Shown piece after piece: positions 44,704 to 52,756 of a stretch of DNA of 64,000 nt. Both the position numbers and the translations under genes were made by a program. The DNA comes from Hyphomicrobiales bacterium (GTDB taxonomy: Bacteria; Pseudomonadota; Alphaproteobacteria; Rhizobiales; Beijerinckiaceae): the NCBI GenBank assembly GCA_019075905.1, contig JAGXAM010000003.1, positions 168,282-232,281 of the forward strand, given 5' to 3'. Below the pieces are notes generated by a model. It had not been told where the DNA came from. It ran no database searches and worked only from the letters and a program-made list of their open reading frames with translations. Numbering within the stretch: the stretch's first letter is position 1; each line of letters opens with the position of its first letter.

Positions 44704-46214
44704 TGAAATTTATCGATGCCCGGCTCAGCCGCACCACCATGTATCTTCTGATGCTCTATTATGCGGCAGGGCTGCTGGGCGTTTCATTTGTCCTCGGCTT
44801 CTTCAAGCTTGTGCCGATTGATCCGACCGCGCTGGCCTTTTCCGGTCTGCTGGTCACCGGCACCTGCTGGCTGACAAACCGGCTCTTTGCCCATGTGCTG
44901 CGCGTGCCGGTCAATGCCGAATCGGTGCATATCACCGCATTTTTGCTGATCTTGATCATGCAGCCGGTTACCGCCTCCCAGCACGCCGGTGTCGCCGGCC
45001 TGTTGCTGGCATCGGTTGTCGCCATTGCCTCCAAATTCCTGCTGGCCATCGGCCGCAAGCATGTCTTCAACCCGGTGGCATTGGGCGTTGTCGCCTCCGG
45101 ACTGGTTCTCAACCAGCCCGCCTCCTGGTGGATCGGCGGCAATCTGGTGATGTTGCCCTTCGTGCTGGCCGGCGGCGTGCTGGTGCTGCGCAAGCTGCAG
45201 CGCTTCGACATGATGGGCGCCTATGTCATTGCCAATATAGCCCTGACACTGGCGACCTCGGGCGGCGGCTATGGCGATGACCTGACGCAGGCCGTGCTTT
45301 ATTCGCCCTTGCTGTTTCTCGGCTTCACCATGCTGACCGACCCCCTGACCGCCCCGCAGGCCAAATGGCCGCGTCTCGCCTATGGCGCTCTGGTCGGCGC
45401 GCTCTCCTGCCCCAGCCTGCATGTCGGCAGCTTTTACCTGACGCCGGAAATCGCCCTTTTGGCCGGCAATGTGCTGGCCTATGCCACCAATCCCAAATCA
45501 AGCTTCCGCTTCACCCTGCTCAGAATCGAGAAAATGGCGGCCGATTGCTATGATTATGTTTTTGCGGTGGATCGCCGGCTGGTTTTTGAGGCCGGTCAAT
45601 ATCTTTATTGGACGCTGGATGTCAGCCAGCCGGACAATCGCGGCAACCGCCGGGCCTTCACCATTGCCTCGGCCCCGAACAGCGATGAAATCCGGCTGGG
45701 CGTGAAATTTTACGCCGGCAGCAGCGCCTTCAAGACCAGGCTGGCGGCGATGCAGCCGGGCGAGCAGATCCATGGCTCGCAACTGGCCGGCAGCTTCACC
45801 CTGCCGCGCGACCCGGAGCAAAAGCTCGCCTTCATCGCCGGCGGCATTGGCATCACGCCGTTTCGCAGCATGGTCGAGGATATGCTCAACCGCCGGGATT
45901 CCCGCTCGGTCATCATGCTCTATGGCACCAGCCGCCTGGCCGACATTGCCTATAGCGACGTGTTTTCCGAGGCCGAGCAGGACCTAGGCCTGCGCACCCG
46001 CTATATTGTCGCCGACGAAACCTCGTCCCACCCGCAGGTGCGCCAGGGCATGATCGACGGCGCGCTGATCGCGCAGGAAATTCCGGATTTCAGGGATCGC
46101 GTGTTCTATATTTCCGGCCCGAACGCCATGGTCAGCCAGATCCGCCAGACCCTGTCACGCATGGGCGTCGCCCGAACCAGCATCAAGGTGGATTTCTTTC
46201 CCGGCCTCGCCTGA
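44700..46214 (+). CDS. NqrB/RnfD-like membrane domain fused to a ferredoxin-NADP reductase-like domain
   Basis: Protein of 504 aa. Residues about 1-265 form an NqrB/RnfD-type membrane domain of eight or more helices (ASKFLLAIGRKHVFNPVALG; LLFLGFTMLTDPLTAPQ). Residues about 270-504 form a cytoplasmic flavin reductase: FAD motif RRAFTIASAP, NAD(P)-binding FIAGGIGITPFRSMVEDML, and ending KVDFFPGLA. This layout suits electron transfer from cytoplasmic NAD(P)H through the membrane to the exported FMN_bind protein. It is the last gene of the operon, starting ATGATG in the apbE stop. Confidence 0.9.
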   Translation: MMKFIDARLSRTTMYLLMLYYAAGLLGVSFVLGFFKLVPIDPTALAFSGLLVTGTCWLTNRLFAHVLRVPVNAESVHITAFLLILIMQPVTASQHAGVAGLLLASVVAIASKFLLAIGRKHVFNPVALGVVASGLVLNQPASWWIGGNLVMLPFVLAGGVLVLRKLQRFDMMGAYVIANIALTLATSGGGYGDDLTQAVLYSPLLFLGFTMLTDPLTAPQAKWPRLAYGALVGALSCPSLHVGSFYLTPEIALLAGNVLAYATNPKSSFRFTLLRIEKMAADCYDYVFAVDRRLVFEAGQYLYWTLDVSQPDNRGNRRAFTIASAPNSDEIRLGVKFYAGSSAFKTRLAAMQPGEQIHGSQLAGSFTLPRDPEQKLAFIAGGIGITPFRSMVEDMLNRRDSRSVIMLYGTSRLADIAYSDVFSEAEQDLGLRTRYIVADETSSHPQVRQGMIDGALIAQEIPDFRDRVFYISGPNAMVSQIRQTLSRMGVARTSIKVDFFPGLA

Positions 46215-46374
46215 GGCGGGCGACAGATCATCTGATGGATGAAGATGAACCACCGCAAAAAACGTTGACAATATAGATCGTTAACGATGTTTCTTGACTT
46301 TTTTCCTCACGACGCCTTGTCCCAGGGAATGTAGCGCGCTCGCGCGGCCTGGCGAACAGCGCAACAGGGCCAGC

Positions 46375-47448
46375 TCAGTTGGCGCCGCGGGCGATCGATC
46401 CCGTCGGCATCTGCCCCGGCCATGGCGTGACCAGCGGCGGTTCGCCCGCGATGCGATCACCCAGCAAGGCCACGCCGAGCGCATAGGACAGCGAGTTATT
46501 GTAGGTGCGGATCACCTTGAAATTATGGGTGACCAGAAATTTTGGCCCCGCAACGCCGACCGGCATCACCAGGGCGGCCTTGCCAAAATGCGGCAGGGGA
46601 TGGCCGTCGGCGCGGCGAATGCCCTGTTTGGCCCAGAAGCCGAAGGCCAGATATTGCCCCGGGTGGCGGCGCGCCAGATTATAGCCGCGCGGCAATTCGA
46701 TCTCGTAGCCCCAGCGCTCCCCGGCGATCCAGCCGTGGCGATGCAGGAAATTGGCGGTCGAAGCCAGCGCATCGGGCACGCTGGTCCAGATATTGCGATG
46801 GCCATTATGCTCGAAATCGACGGCATAAGTGGCAAAGCTTGAGGGCATGAACTGCGTCTGCCCCATGGCACCGGCCCAGGAACCGGTCATCTTGTCGGGC
46901 GTGATATCGCCATGCTGCAGGATTTTCAGGGCATAGAGCAATTCATTGCGGAAATAGACGCCGCGGTAATGCACGCTGGCCAGGGTCGCTAGCGAGCGCA
47001 CCACCGATTTATTGCCGGCAAAACCGCCGAAATTCGATTCCATCCCCCAAACGCCCATGATGATCGTCGAATCGACGCCATAGGCCCGTGTCACTTTCTT
47101 CAGCGTGCCGAGCCATTGCTGCGCCTGCAACCGTCCCTTGGCGATGCGCTTGGCCGACACGGCAGAGCCCAGATATTGCGCCTTGGTTTTATGAAACTCG
47201 GCCTGGTGGTGCAGATTGTCGAGCACGCTCTGGTCGGGCGTCACGCCGGCAAAAGCCGATTCAAACGTCTGGCGGGAAATGCCGCGCGCATGCGCCAGCG
47301 GCCACAGGCCGGCAACAAAGCGCTGAAACGCGGCATCGCTGATCGTCGTGCCCGAGGCTTGGCCAACGCCGCCCGCGAGCACAACAAGGCTTGCCAGCAG
47401 TGCCCGCCCGGTGAGCTTTCGATGTATTGCCCTGAAAATACCCGTCAT
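46375..47448 (-). CDS. mltB: Lytic murein transglycosylase, MltB family
   Basis: Peptidoglycan-cleaving enzyme of 357 aa, family 3 (SLT_2). The signal peptide is in residues about 10-35, with no lipobox Cys, so it is likely periplasmic and soluble. The catalytic Glu lies in [44 protein letters not shown] and [15 protein letters not shown] are typical. A PG-binding-like tail ends the protein. It is the last host gene before the prophage. Confidence 0.93.
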   Translation of the reverse strand: MTGIFRAIHRKLTGRALLASLVVLAGGVGQASGTTISDAAFQRFVAGLWPLAHARGISRQTFESAFAGVTPDQSVLDNLHHQAEFHKTKAQYLGSAVSAKRIAKGRLQAQQWLGTLKKVTRAYGVDSTIIMGVWGMESNFGGFAGNKSVVRSLATLASVHYRGVYFRNELLYALKILQHGDITPDKMTGSWAGAMGQTQFMPSSFATYAVDFEHNGHRNIWTSVPDALASTANFLHRHGWIAGERWGYEIELPRGYNLARRHPGQYLAFGFWAKQGIRRADGHPLPHFGKAALVMPVGVAGPKFLVTHNFKVIRTYNNSLSYALGVALLGDRIAGEPPLVTPWPGQMPTGSIARGAN

Positions 47449-47641
47449 GATGTGACCATTTGCCCAAGAAACGCCAGGGTACCTCCCGGATCGCCTCAAA
47501 ATTACCGGCGATATGTTGACGAATAACTAACCTTCATTGGCAAACCATGTGCCTTGTGCATTTGTTCCGCAATGGTTTCAACGGGTTAATTTATTTTTAT
47601 CCTGAACGTGTGATGAACGTGCGATTGTGTTTTGCAGTCGC

Positions 47642-47661
47642 AAAGTCTCACGTGAGACTTT
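47642..47661. repeat. 20-bp perfect palindrome at the prophage left end
   Basis: AAAGTCTCACGTGAGACTTT is followed by TTTG and sits 19 bases past the integrase stop. It contains the same GTGAGAC/GTCTCAC word as the array at 58342-58574. It could be a terminator (8-bp stem, ACGT loop, T-run on the plus strand), a binding site of the array's protein, or part of attL. Confidence 0.75.
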
Positions 47662-47679
47662 TTGTTGCCGCACCGTTCT

Positions 47680-48891
47680 TCAGGCCTCGATGCCTTCCCT
47701 GTCCATCCATGCTGCCAGCTTGTCGATTGCCGCGTCGGCCTGCATGTCGTTGAGCTCAAGATAGTGCTTCAGGACATTGTGGACGCTGGCGAGGCTGTGG
47801 CCGCTGATGGCGGCGATCTCGGGGATGGTGCAGCCTGCTGTGGCGAGCCTTGTTACCGAGGTGTCGCGCAGATCCTGGAAGCGCAGGGTGGCGACGCTGG
47901 GGCACGCTGCTGCCGCGCGGCGGCGCACGGCGGTATAGCCGTGGCTGAAATTGCCTGACTGGTAGCTGCGCCCGGTGCGCTGGTTCAGCACCACGCGGGT
48001 TTCGCCCGGCGGTGGCGGCTGGGTGGCATGCCGTGCGGCAATGGCGGCGAGGCGCACACGCAGCTGGGCTATGGCCCTCACGCGCACGCGGGCACCGGTC
48101 TTGGCCTGGATGAAGCGGATGTGGCCAGCATCCTCATTGCGCGCCTCGAGCTGCAGCACATCGGCCTGCCGCTGGCCGGTGTAGAGCGCCAGCAGGATGG
48201 CATCGCCAATGCCGGTGTCGCGGAAGGCCGGATCATCGGCGGCGGCGAGCAGGGCGCTGATCTCCTCGGCGCTGGCGATGCGCAGGCGCGCCTCAAGGCC
48301 GGGCAGGCGCAACTGCATGCAGGGGTTTGACGCCACCTTGCCACGCGCCTCGGCGTGGCTCCAGGCCGCGCGCAGCACGGCGATGATGCCATTGGCCATG
48401 GGCAGGCCGCGCGCGCGCCACAGCGCCTCGTGCAGGCCAAGCACATGCGCCTTGCGCACGGCGGCGCAGGGCGATGTGAAGAACTCTGGATCGGATGCCG
48501 CGAGCGCTGCGGCCTTGCGGCGGTAATCGATCAGGGTGGCCGGTGCGACGCGACCGGCAACGCGCTGCGCCTGCGGGCCGCGTTCCGGCGTCATGCGGCG
48601 AGAGGCGAACCAATCCTCGAACATGTCCTCGATGGTGTAGAGCGCGCGGCGCGCCGGGCGCGGCGCTGGAGCCCCGCTCGTACGGCGTGCCGCGATCTCT
48701 GCGAGGCGGCGCACCATGAAGTCCTCGGTCTCGCTGATGCTGGCCCACGCACCCGCAGCATTTTTGATGTCCTCGCCGCGCCAGCCTTCGGCGCGCAAGC
48801 CCGGGCCCGGCGCAAAACGCGGCCTGCCGCCGCGCCAGGCGACGTGCTTGATGTGGACGGTGGCTTTCATCGGGCGCGAGATTGCGGCCAT
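47680..48891 (-). CDS. Phage tyrosine integrase
   Basis: Tyrosine recombinase of 403 aa. An N-terminal arm-binding part (about 1-75) and SAM-like core-binding domain (about 85-195) precede the catalytic domain. Catalytic residues are Arg241 (YTGQRQADVL), Lys264, Arg342 in FQDLRDTS, His365 (SGHSL) and the nucleophile Tyr377 (VLKHYLEL). The usual His of the HxxR box is Gln339. Start ATG 48891 is preferred; ATG 48870 would remove seven residues. It is the last gene of a minus-strand operon with the two genes upstream. Confidence 0.95.
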   Translation of the reverse strand: MAAISRPMKATVHIKHVAWRGGRPRFAPGPGLRAEGWRGEDIKNAAGAWASISETEDFMVRRLAEIAARRTSGAPAPRPARRALYTIEDMFEDWFASRRMTPERGPQAQRVAGRVAPATLIDYRRKAAALAASDPEFFTSPCAAVRKAHVLGLHEALWRARGLPMANGIIAVLRAAWSHAEARGKVASNPCMQLRLPGLEARLRIASAEEISALLAAADDPAFRDTGIGDAILLALYTGQRQADVLQLEARNEDAGHIRFIQAKTGARVRVRAIAQLRVRLAAIAARHATQPPPPGETRVVLNQRTGRSYQSGNFSHGYTAVRRRAAAACPSVATLRFQDLRDTSVTRLATAGCTIPEIAAISGHSLASVHNVLKHYLELNDMQADAAIDKLAAWMDREGIEA

Positions 48892-48904
48892 GGCCTTGCC
48901 TGCG

Positions 48905-49165
48905 TCAAGGGTAGCGCGCGTCGAGGCGCGAACGGGCGTTGTCCACCACCAGCGCCAGGCCCCTTGGCGGGCGCGGCGGCGGCGCGTTGCCGGGGCCACC
49001 TGCGGCCACCCAGTCCTCCACCTGCGCCGCGCTCCAGCGCAGGCCAAGGCCCGGCAGCGGCCTTGGAAATCCCAGGGCCAGCAACAGCGGCAGACGCCGG
49101 TGCAGGGCCGCGACATTGCGCAGCGCCAGCAGCTGCGCCAGCGCGGGCGCGTCAAGCACGGTCAA
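48905..49165 (-). CDS. AlpA/excisionase-like small DNA-binding protein
   Basis: Protein of 86 aa. LALRNVAALHRRLPLLLALG followed by WSAAQVEDWVAAGG resembles the winged-helix AlpA/MerR-like excisionase pattern (position reading, then W at the tip of the recognition turn). Location directly before the integrase supports a role as recombination directionality factor. The start codon is uncertain: TTG 49165 overlaps the preceding stop (TTGA), and GTG 49159 is possible. It ends 13 bases before the integrase ATG. Confidence 0.6.
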   Translation of the reverse strand: MTVLDAPALAQLLALRNVAALHRRLPLLLALGFPRPLPGLGLRWSAAQVEDWVAAGGPGNAPPPRPPRGLALVVDNARSRLDARYP

Positions 49166-49536
49166 TGCGCGGCCTCAGCAGGGGCGGCCTGCGACGCGAC
49201 GTCCGGCTGGTTGTAGTAGCGCTGAAGGATGCTCTCCAGCACGTCTATTATGATCGCGAGGTGCTCAGGGTTGCGACCGCCCTCGGCGACGAGGATGATG
49301 CGCGCGGCGAGATCGACGACGAACTCATCCATGGCCGCATTGAATTGATCGCGATGGACGAGCTTAACCTGTTTTATTACCAGGGCCGCGCGCCCGGGAT
49401 CACTGCTAACCATGCGGCGCAGGCTGAGATCGTCGGGCGCCAGGCCTAAGGGGCGCTGGGCGTCGAGCTTTTGCAGAACCAGCTCGGCTGGCGTGGGCGT
49501 GACGGCCTTGGGGCTGTCGGAGGGATTGGTGGTCAT
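49162..49536 (-). CDS. Hypothetical prophage protein
   Basis: Protein of 124 aa. It is mostly helical after a disordered N-terminus (residues 1-25, Pro/Ser/Thr-rich), with HRDQFNAAMDEFVVDLAARI and HLAIIIDVLESILQRYYNQ as amphipathic helices. No family was recognised. GGAG precedes ATG 49536. It is the first gene of the AlpA-integrase operon, under the operator at 49576-49587, so a role in integration or lysogeny is possible. Confidence 0.65.
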   Translation of the reverse strand: MTTNPSDSPKAVTPTPAELVLQKLDAQRPLGLAPDDLSLRRMVSSDPGRAALVIKQVKLVHRDQFNAAMDEFVVDLAARIILVAEGGRNPEHLAIIIDVLESILQRYYNQPDVASQAAPAEAAH

Positions 49537-49571
49537 GGCGCGCTCCAAATCAGCAAGGTGCTGATTTGCAA

Positions 49572-49614
49572 AATGTGCAATATTGCATGAGCAATTGTCA
49601 ATTGCAATTATGCA
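49572..49614 (-). promoter_or_regulatory. Integrase-operon promoter with TGCAATATTGCA operator
   Basis: On the minus strand TTGACA (49601-49596) is followed 17-18 bases later by a weak -10. The perfect 12-bp palindrome TGCAATATTGCA (49576-49587) lies between them, and a related imperfect site TGCAATTATGCA lies at 49603-49614. The same 12 bp occurs in the early promoter at 50564-50577. Confidence 0.72.
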
Positions 49615-49887
49615 CTATCTGGCCATGAGCGAAAAAATTTTTCTGGCCAGAAGAAAAGACAGGGAGCAGACCGTGCCATTGATGATGAGGTATAACACCC
49701 AAAGCTCGCCCGTCTCCAGCCAGCCATAGTGCCAGCCCCATGGCGCGGGCTGCCGGAATTCATCAAGATAGGTCAAGGCTATCTGGATGGTGGCGACCGT
49801 CAGTGTGTAGGGCACCATGTTGCGGACGGGCTCGCCGTCCCTTGCCTGCGTAACGCCGAAGGCCACGGCAAAAAGCAGCCATATCAT
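49615..49887 (-). CDS. Small prophage membrane protein
   Basis: Protein of 90 aa with three hydrophobic segments: MIWLLFAVAFGVTQ at the N-terminus, YTLTVATIQIALTYL in the middle and LWVLYLIINGTVCSLSFLLA near the C-terminus, with a short basic tail. No family was recognised. A strong AGGAGG precedes ATG 49887. It is transcribed with the repressor (stop of the repressor 5 bases upstream), so it is a candidate lysogeny gene, such as a superinfection-exclusion protein, which is inference. Confidence 0.75.
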   Translation of the reverse strand: MIWLLFAVAFGVTQARDGEPVRNMVPYTLTVATIQIALTYLDEFRQPAPWGWHYGWLETGELWVLYLIINGTVCSLSFLLARKIFSLMAR

Positions 49888-49891
49888 GTCG

Positions 49892-50506
49892 TCAGGCCTC
49901 CTGATGGCGCGGGCGTATGCTGAGGATGACCGGGCCCTTGACGGCAATCGAGTGGTCGATCAGCCGGGGCTGCAACATGGCGCGATCGGCGCTTGCGGCC
50001 AGAAGATAGGGCGGTTCATAGAGACGGAATACGGTTTCTGCCTTCATCCTGTGCCAGTCATACAACTGCGCGCAGACAATATCACCGCGTTTTGGCGGCT
50101 CGTTCAGATCAACCATCAGGATGTCGCCCGGCATGTAGCCTATGGTTTCGAGGGCGCGGCTCTTGAGCTGCCAGACGGATACCGAATTGGAGGCGATGGC
50201 CAGCTTGCTGATCTGCTCTGCCATTTGGCCCGACGCGCCTGAGCTTTCCCATGCTGTGGCTTCGGCCTCGGATAACCCGCGCTGGGGTGCGGTTGCGCCA
50301 TAACGCAGGCCGCTGATGCGCTCGATGGAGGCGATCGTCCTGGCGGACAGGGCTGTGGCGTGGCCGGGGTTGTTGACGAAGCGCGTCAGCGTGGTGGGTG
50401 CCAGGCCAGCCTTTATGGCTATTGCTGTGGGCGCCATGCCGGTATGCGCCAGCACCTGGGCGAGCCACGTTCTTTGTTCTTCACGCGGGTCCATACGCGG
50501 CAACAT
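49892..50506 (-). CDS. CI-like phage repressor (HTH plus S24-like domain)
   Basis: Protein of 204 aa. Residues about 10-60 form an HTH (VLAHTGMAPTAIAIKAGLAP, TTLTRFVNN). Residues about 115-200 follow the LexA/S24 fold (IGYMPGDILMVDLNE, KRGDIVCAQ, VKGPVILSIRPR). The Ser of the S24 nucleophile motif is not seen at the expected place (IGYMPGD), so self-cleavage may be lost. ATG 50506 has GGGG six bases upstream; ATG 50494 is the alternative. It is divergent from the early operon over the GTGCAATATTGCAC operator. Confidence 0.85.
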   Translation of the reverse strand: MLPRMDPREEQRTWLAQVLAHTGMAPTAIAIKAGLAPTTLTRFVNNPGHATALSARTIASIERISGLRYGATAPQRGLSEAEATAWESSGASGQMAEQISKLAIASNSVSVWQLKSRALETIGYMPGDILMVDLNEPPKRGDIVCAQLYDWHRMKAETVFRLYEPPYLLAASADRAMLQPRLIDHSIAVKGPVILSIRPRHQEA

Positions 50507-50555
50507 GCCTAACCCCAAAAAAATTTGCATCTGGTAAGGTTGCCAAAAAATGCAC

Positions 50556-50590
50556 TTGACATAGTGCAATATTGCACCGTAAATTGCAAT
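50556..50590 (+). promoter_or_regulatory. Early promoter with GTGCAATATTGCAC operator
   Basis: TTGACA (50556-50561), an 18-bp spacer, and TAAATT (50580-50585) form a strong plus-strand promoter about 70 bases before the first early gene. The spacer holds the 14-bp perfect palindrome GTGCAATATTGCAC (50564-50577). A minus-strand promoter for the repressor (TTGCAA...CACTAT) may overlap it. Confidence 0.8.
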
Positions 50591-50654
50591 CGGGTGGCTG
50601 GTTCGTCATTCGCGTGATTTTGCGTGCTGTGCGTATTTTTATCTCGACGGGCGC

Positions 50655-51194
50655 ATGATGACGTTTTCGGAAGTCGAACAGCTGCGGGTAGCGCACGGCA
50701 TGTCCGTAGCGCGGCTTTGCCGGAAGGCGAAGATTTCCTACACGACATACTGGAGGGCACGCACAGGTGCGTGCGCGCCCACCCCGCGCTCGCTGCGGCT
50801 GATGGAGACAGCCGTTGTTACGCGGAGCGCTGTAGTGGCATCCGCAAGCGACGGTCATCGGCACACCATCATCGGCGCGGTATTTCGCGGCTATGCCGCG
50901 CATTTTGCCGCTCTTGCGGGCCTTGATGCCGGCGCTGCGCTGGCCTCTGATCCGGGGCGGCGTGCCAATGCCTCGCCGGAATGGCGGGCGGCGGCGCTGG
51001 TGCGGGCGCAGGCGCTCTACTGCACCGTGACAGAATTGAACGTCAATGGCGCGCGCGTGGCGCGGGCCATTGGCATGACGCGTCAGGCGGTGAGCCAGGC
51101 GCTGCGGCGCATCGAGGACATGCGCGACGATGCCGCCTTCGATGCCGCGCTGGATGCGGCGGCGGCGCTGATTTCCGGGAGGGTAACATGCTGA
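50655..51194 (+). CDS. Early prophage regulator with two HTH motifs
   Basis: Protein of 179 aa. The N-terminus (residues about 3-45) looks like an HTH: FSEVEQLRVAHGMSVARLCR with AKISYTTYWRART. A second putative HTH is near the C-terminus: ARVARAIGMTRQAVSQALRRIE. No family was recognised in between. It is the first gene facing the repressor, so a Cro-like or delayed-early activator role is likely. Its stop is inside the next gene's start (ATGCTGA). Confidence 0.7.
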   Translation: MMTFSEVEQLRVAHGMSVARLCRKAKISYTTYWRARTGACAPTPRSLRLMETAVVTRSAVVASASDGHRHTIIGAVFRGYAAHFAALAGLDAGAALASDPGRRANASPEWRAAALVRAQALYCTVTELNVNGARVARAIGMTRQAVSQALRRIEDMRDDAAFDAALDAAAALISGRVTC

Positions 51195-51385
51195 TTTTAT
51201 GGGAAATGGCCATCGACATGATGTGCCTCGGGATCGTGGGGTCGCTGGCGTTGCTGGCTTCACCGCGGTGCCCGAAAGTTTCTGCCAGCAACGCTGGCAG
51301 TCCGAGGCCCTTACGGGCGTTCCTCCCTGAACTGGCGCGGGTGACTTCGGTCATCCGCGCATTTTTTCGGAGGGTGGCGCTATGA
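51188..51385 (+). CDS. Small prophage protein with one hydrophobic segment
   Basis: Protein of 65 aa. A hydrophobic stretch covers residues about 10-25 (MCLGIVGSLALLAS), followed by a polar middle and a basic tail ending VIRAFFRRVAL. GGGAGGG is five bases before ATG 51188, which lies in the preceding gene's last codons; the stop overlaps the next ATG (ATGA). Overlaps at both ends support a real gene. Function is unknown. Confidence 0.65.
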   Translation: MLILWEMAIDMMCLGIVGSLALLASPRCPKVSASNAGSPRPLRAFLPELARVTSVIRAFFRRVAL

Positions 51386-52020
51386 GTAATATCTGGATCG
51401 AAACGCGATCCGGCAAAATATTCTATTTGCTCGATCCCAATCCCGCAGATGTTGATTTTGCGAATGATGTTGCGCCCACGCTGGCGGGCGTCGTCAGGTT
51501 TTTGAATGTGGGGGATCGTGATCATGAGAGCAGCGGCGTAGAACCGTTTGCTCGCCGCCGCATCACGGTGGCGCGGCATTGCGTGATGGGGGCCGAGGCA
51601 CTGGAAAAGCTGGGGCGGCCGGTCGCGGCGCTGGCCTTCCTCCTGCACGATGCGCATGAGGCCTACCTTGGGGATATCATCGGCCCGGTCAAGGCGGCTA
51701 TCAGGAGCCTGGTGCCGGATGGGGCCGATCCCATCGCTTGTCTTGAGGTGCATATTGACGCGGCTATCCGCGCTGCCGCGGGCATCCCTGTTGGCCTGAT
51801 TACCGAGGACGATGAGGTCATGGTCAAGGCCATGGATAGAACGCTGTTATTTTCCGAGCGGGATTATCTGCGCAGCGGGCGTAAGCCGCCACTCCCATGG
51901 GCTGATGATCAGGGTGGGCGAGTGCTGATCGAGCCAAAATGGGGAAATGACACCGCAGACTGGATGGACGCACTCAATCGGCTTCTGGTGGCGTGCTGCC
52001 TGCCGGGGGTGTCACCATGA
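51382..52020 (+). CDS. HD-domain phosphohydrolase, YfbR-like
   Basis: Protein of 212 aa with an HD fold: VARHCVMGAEALEKLG supplies the first His, AFLLHDAHEAYLGDIIGPVK the HD pair and neighbouring Glu, and VKAMDRTLLFSERD the distal Asp. It is similar to phage YfbR/5'-deoxynucleotidase-type proteins that act on dNMPs, fitting a role in the nucleotide pool during replication. The start overlaps the preceding stop by four bases. Confidence 0.88.
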   Translation: MSNIWIETRSGKIFYLLDPNPADVDFANDVAPTLAGVVRFLNVGDRDHESSGVEPFARRRITVARHCVMGAEALEKLGRPVAALAFLLHDAHEAYLGDIIGPVKAAIRSLVPDGADPIACLEVHIDAAIRAAAGIPVGLITEDDEVMVKAMDRTLLFSERDYLRSGRKPPLPWADDQGGRVLIEPKWGNDTADWMDALNRLLVACCLPGVSP

Positions 52021-52109
52021 GGAGGCCCGACATGGAAGCCCGCGCATCGTTTCGGGTCATCCGCGCATTTTTTCGAGGCGCCCGGGCATTTTTTCATGAG
52101 GTGATGTGA
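52017..52109 (+). CDS. Tiny prophage ORF (30 aa) sharing VIRAFFR motif
   Basis: ATG 52017 overlaps the HD gene's stop (ATGA) and its own stop overlaps the next start (TGATG), so it bridges two real genes without a gap. The 30 aa are basic and aromatic with FRVIRAFFRGARAFFHEVM. The VIRAFFR word also ends the 65-aa protein at 51188, from a 19-bp identical DNA segment. It may be a leader for translational coupling or a small functional peptide. Confidence 0.45.
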   Translation: MRRPDMEARASFRVIRAFFRGARAFFHEVM

Positions 52110-52756
52110 TGACGACAACAACAATTGAAATCCCGGTGAGGCACCTGCTGGCGGTTGCCATGGCCGCGGGCACTGAAGAGACGCCATATAATTTGGCAGG
52201 CGTCCATGTTGAGACGGTCGCGGGTCATGTCGTGCTCGTAGCGACAAACGGGCACATCATGCTGGTTGACGGCTGGCCAAGCTCGGGGGCGGATGCTCAG
52301 GACGTTAATGTAATTATCCCATCAAGCGCCTTGCGACGGCTCTCGTTGCTGGTGGGCAAGAAAATACCCAGAAGCCTCATGGTGACGCTGAAAATAAATG
52401 CCGGAGATGGCGCGACGCGCGGATCGTTGCGGCTCGATGATGCGTCGCTTGATTTTGATTTTATTGATGGAACATATCCTGACTGGCGCAAGGTATTTCC
52501 GACTCATCGTGAGTGCGGCCACGTCGCCAAGCTGAGCCCCGTATATCTGCGGCACTTGCATGATGCCGCCAAGCTATACTGCGGGGATCGCTTAATCCGC
52601 AACCAGAGTGTCACCTACGGGCCGGCGTTTAATTCACCCGCGCGTATCACATGGCAAGCATGCGATTTGGTCGGCGTCATCATGCCTATCGCTGAACCAC
52701 GGGATTGTCTGCCTCCCTGGGTTAAAACTATCGAATTGATGCCGGTGTCGCCATGA
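52109..52756 (+). CDS. Sliding-clamp (DnaN)-like prophage protein
   Basis: Protein of 215 aa, shorter than DnaN (about 370). It shows clamp-like features: VATNGHIMLVDGW in place of the ATDGHRL motif, the strand pattern LRLDDASLDFDFIDGTYPDWRKVFP matching the RLIEGxFPDYRRVIP segment at the end of DnaN domain 2, and a following domain with AKLSPVYLRHLHDAAKL. It may be a two-domain clamp or anti-clamp. Start ATG 52109, with the stop in the next gene's ATGA. Similarity is by eye and needs a profile search. Confidence 0.6.
   Translation: MTTTTIEIPVRHLLAVAMAAGTEETPYNLAGVHVETVAGHVVLVATNGHIMLVDGWPSSGADAQDVNVIIPSSALRRLSLLVGKKIPRSLMVTLKINAGDGATRGSLRLDDASLDFDFIDGTYPDWRKVFPTHRECGHVAKLSPVYLRHLHDAAKLYCGDRLIRNQSVTYGPAFNSPARITWQACDLVGVIMPIAEPRDCLPPWVKTIELMPVSP

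Noticed and set aside
47500..47680. tRNA-targeted attL
   Set aside because: No tRNA or tmRNA fragment was found beside the integrase; the attachment core cannot be set without attR, which lies outside the window.
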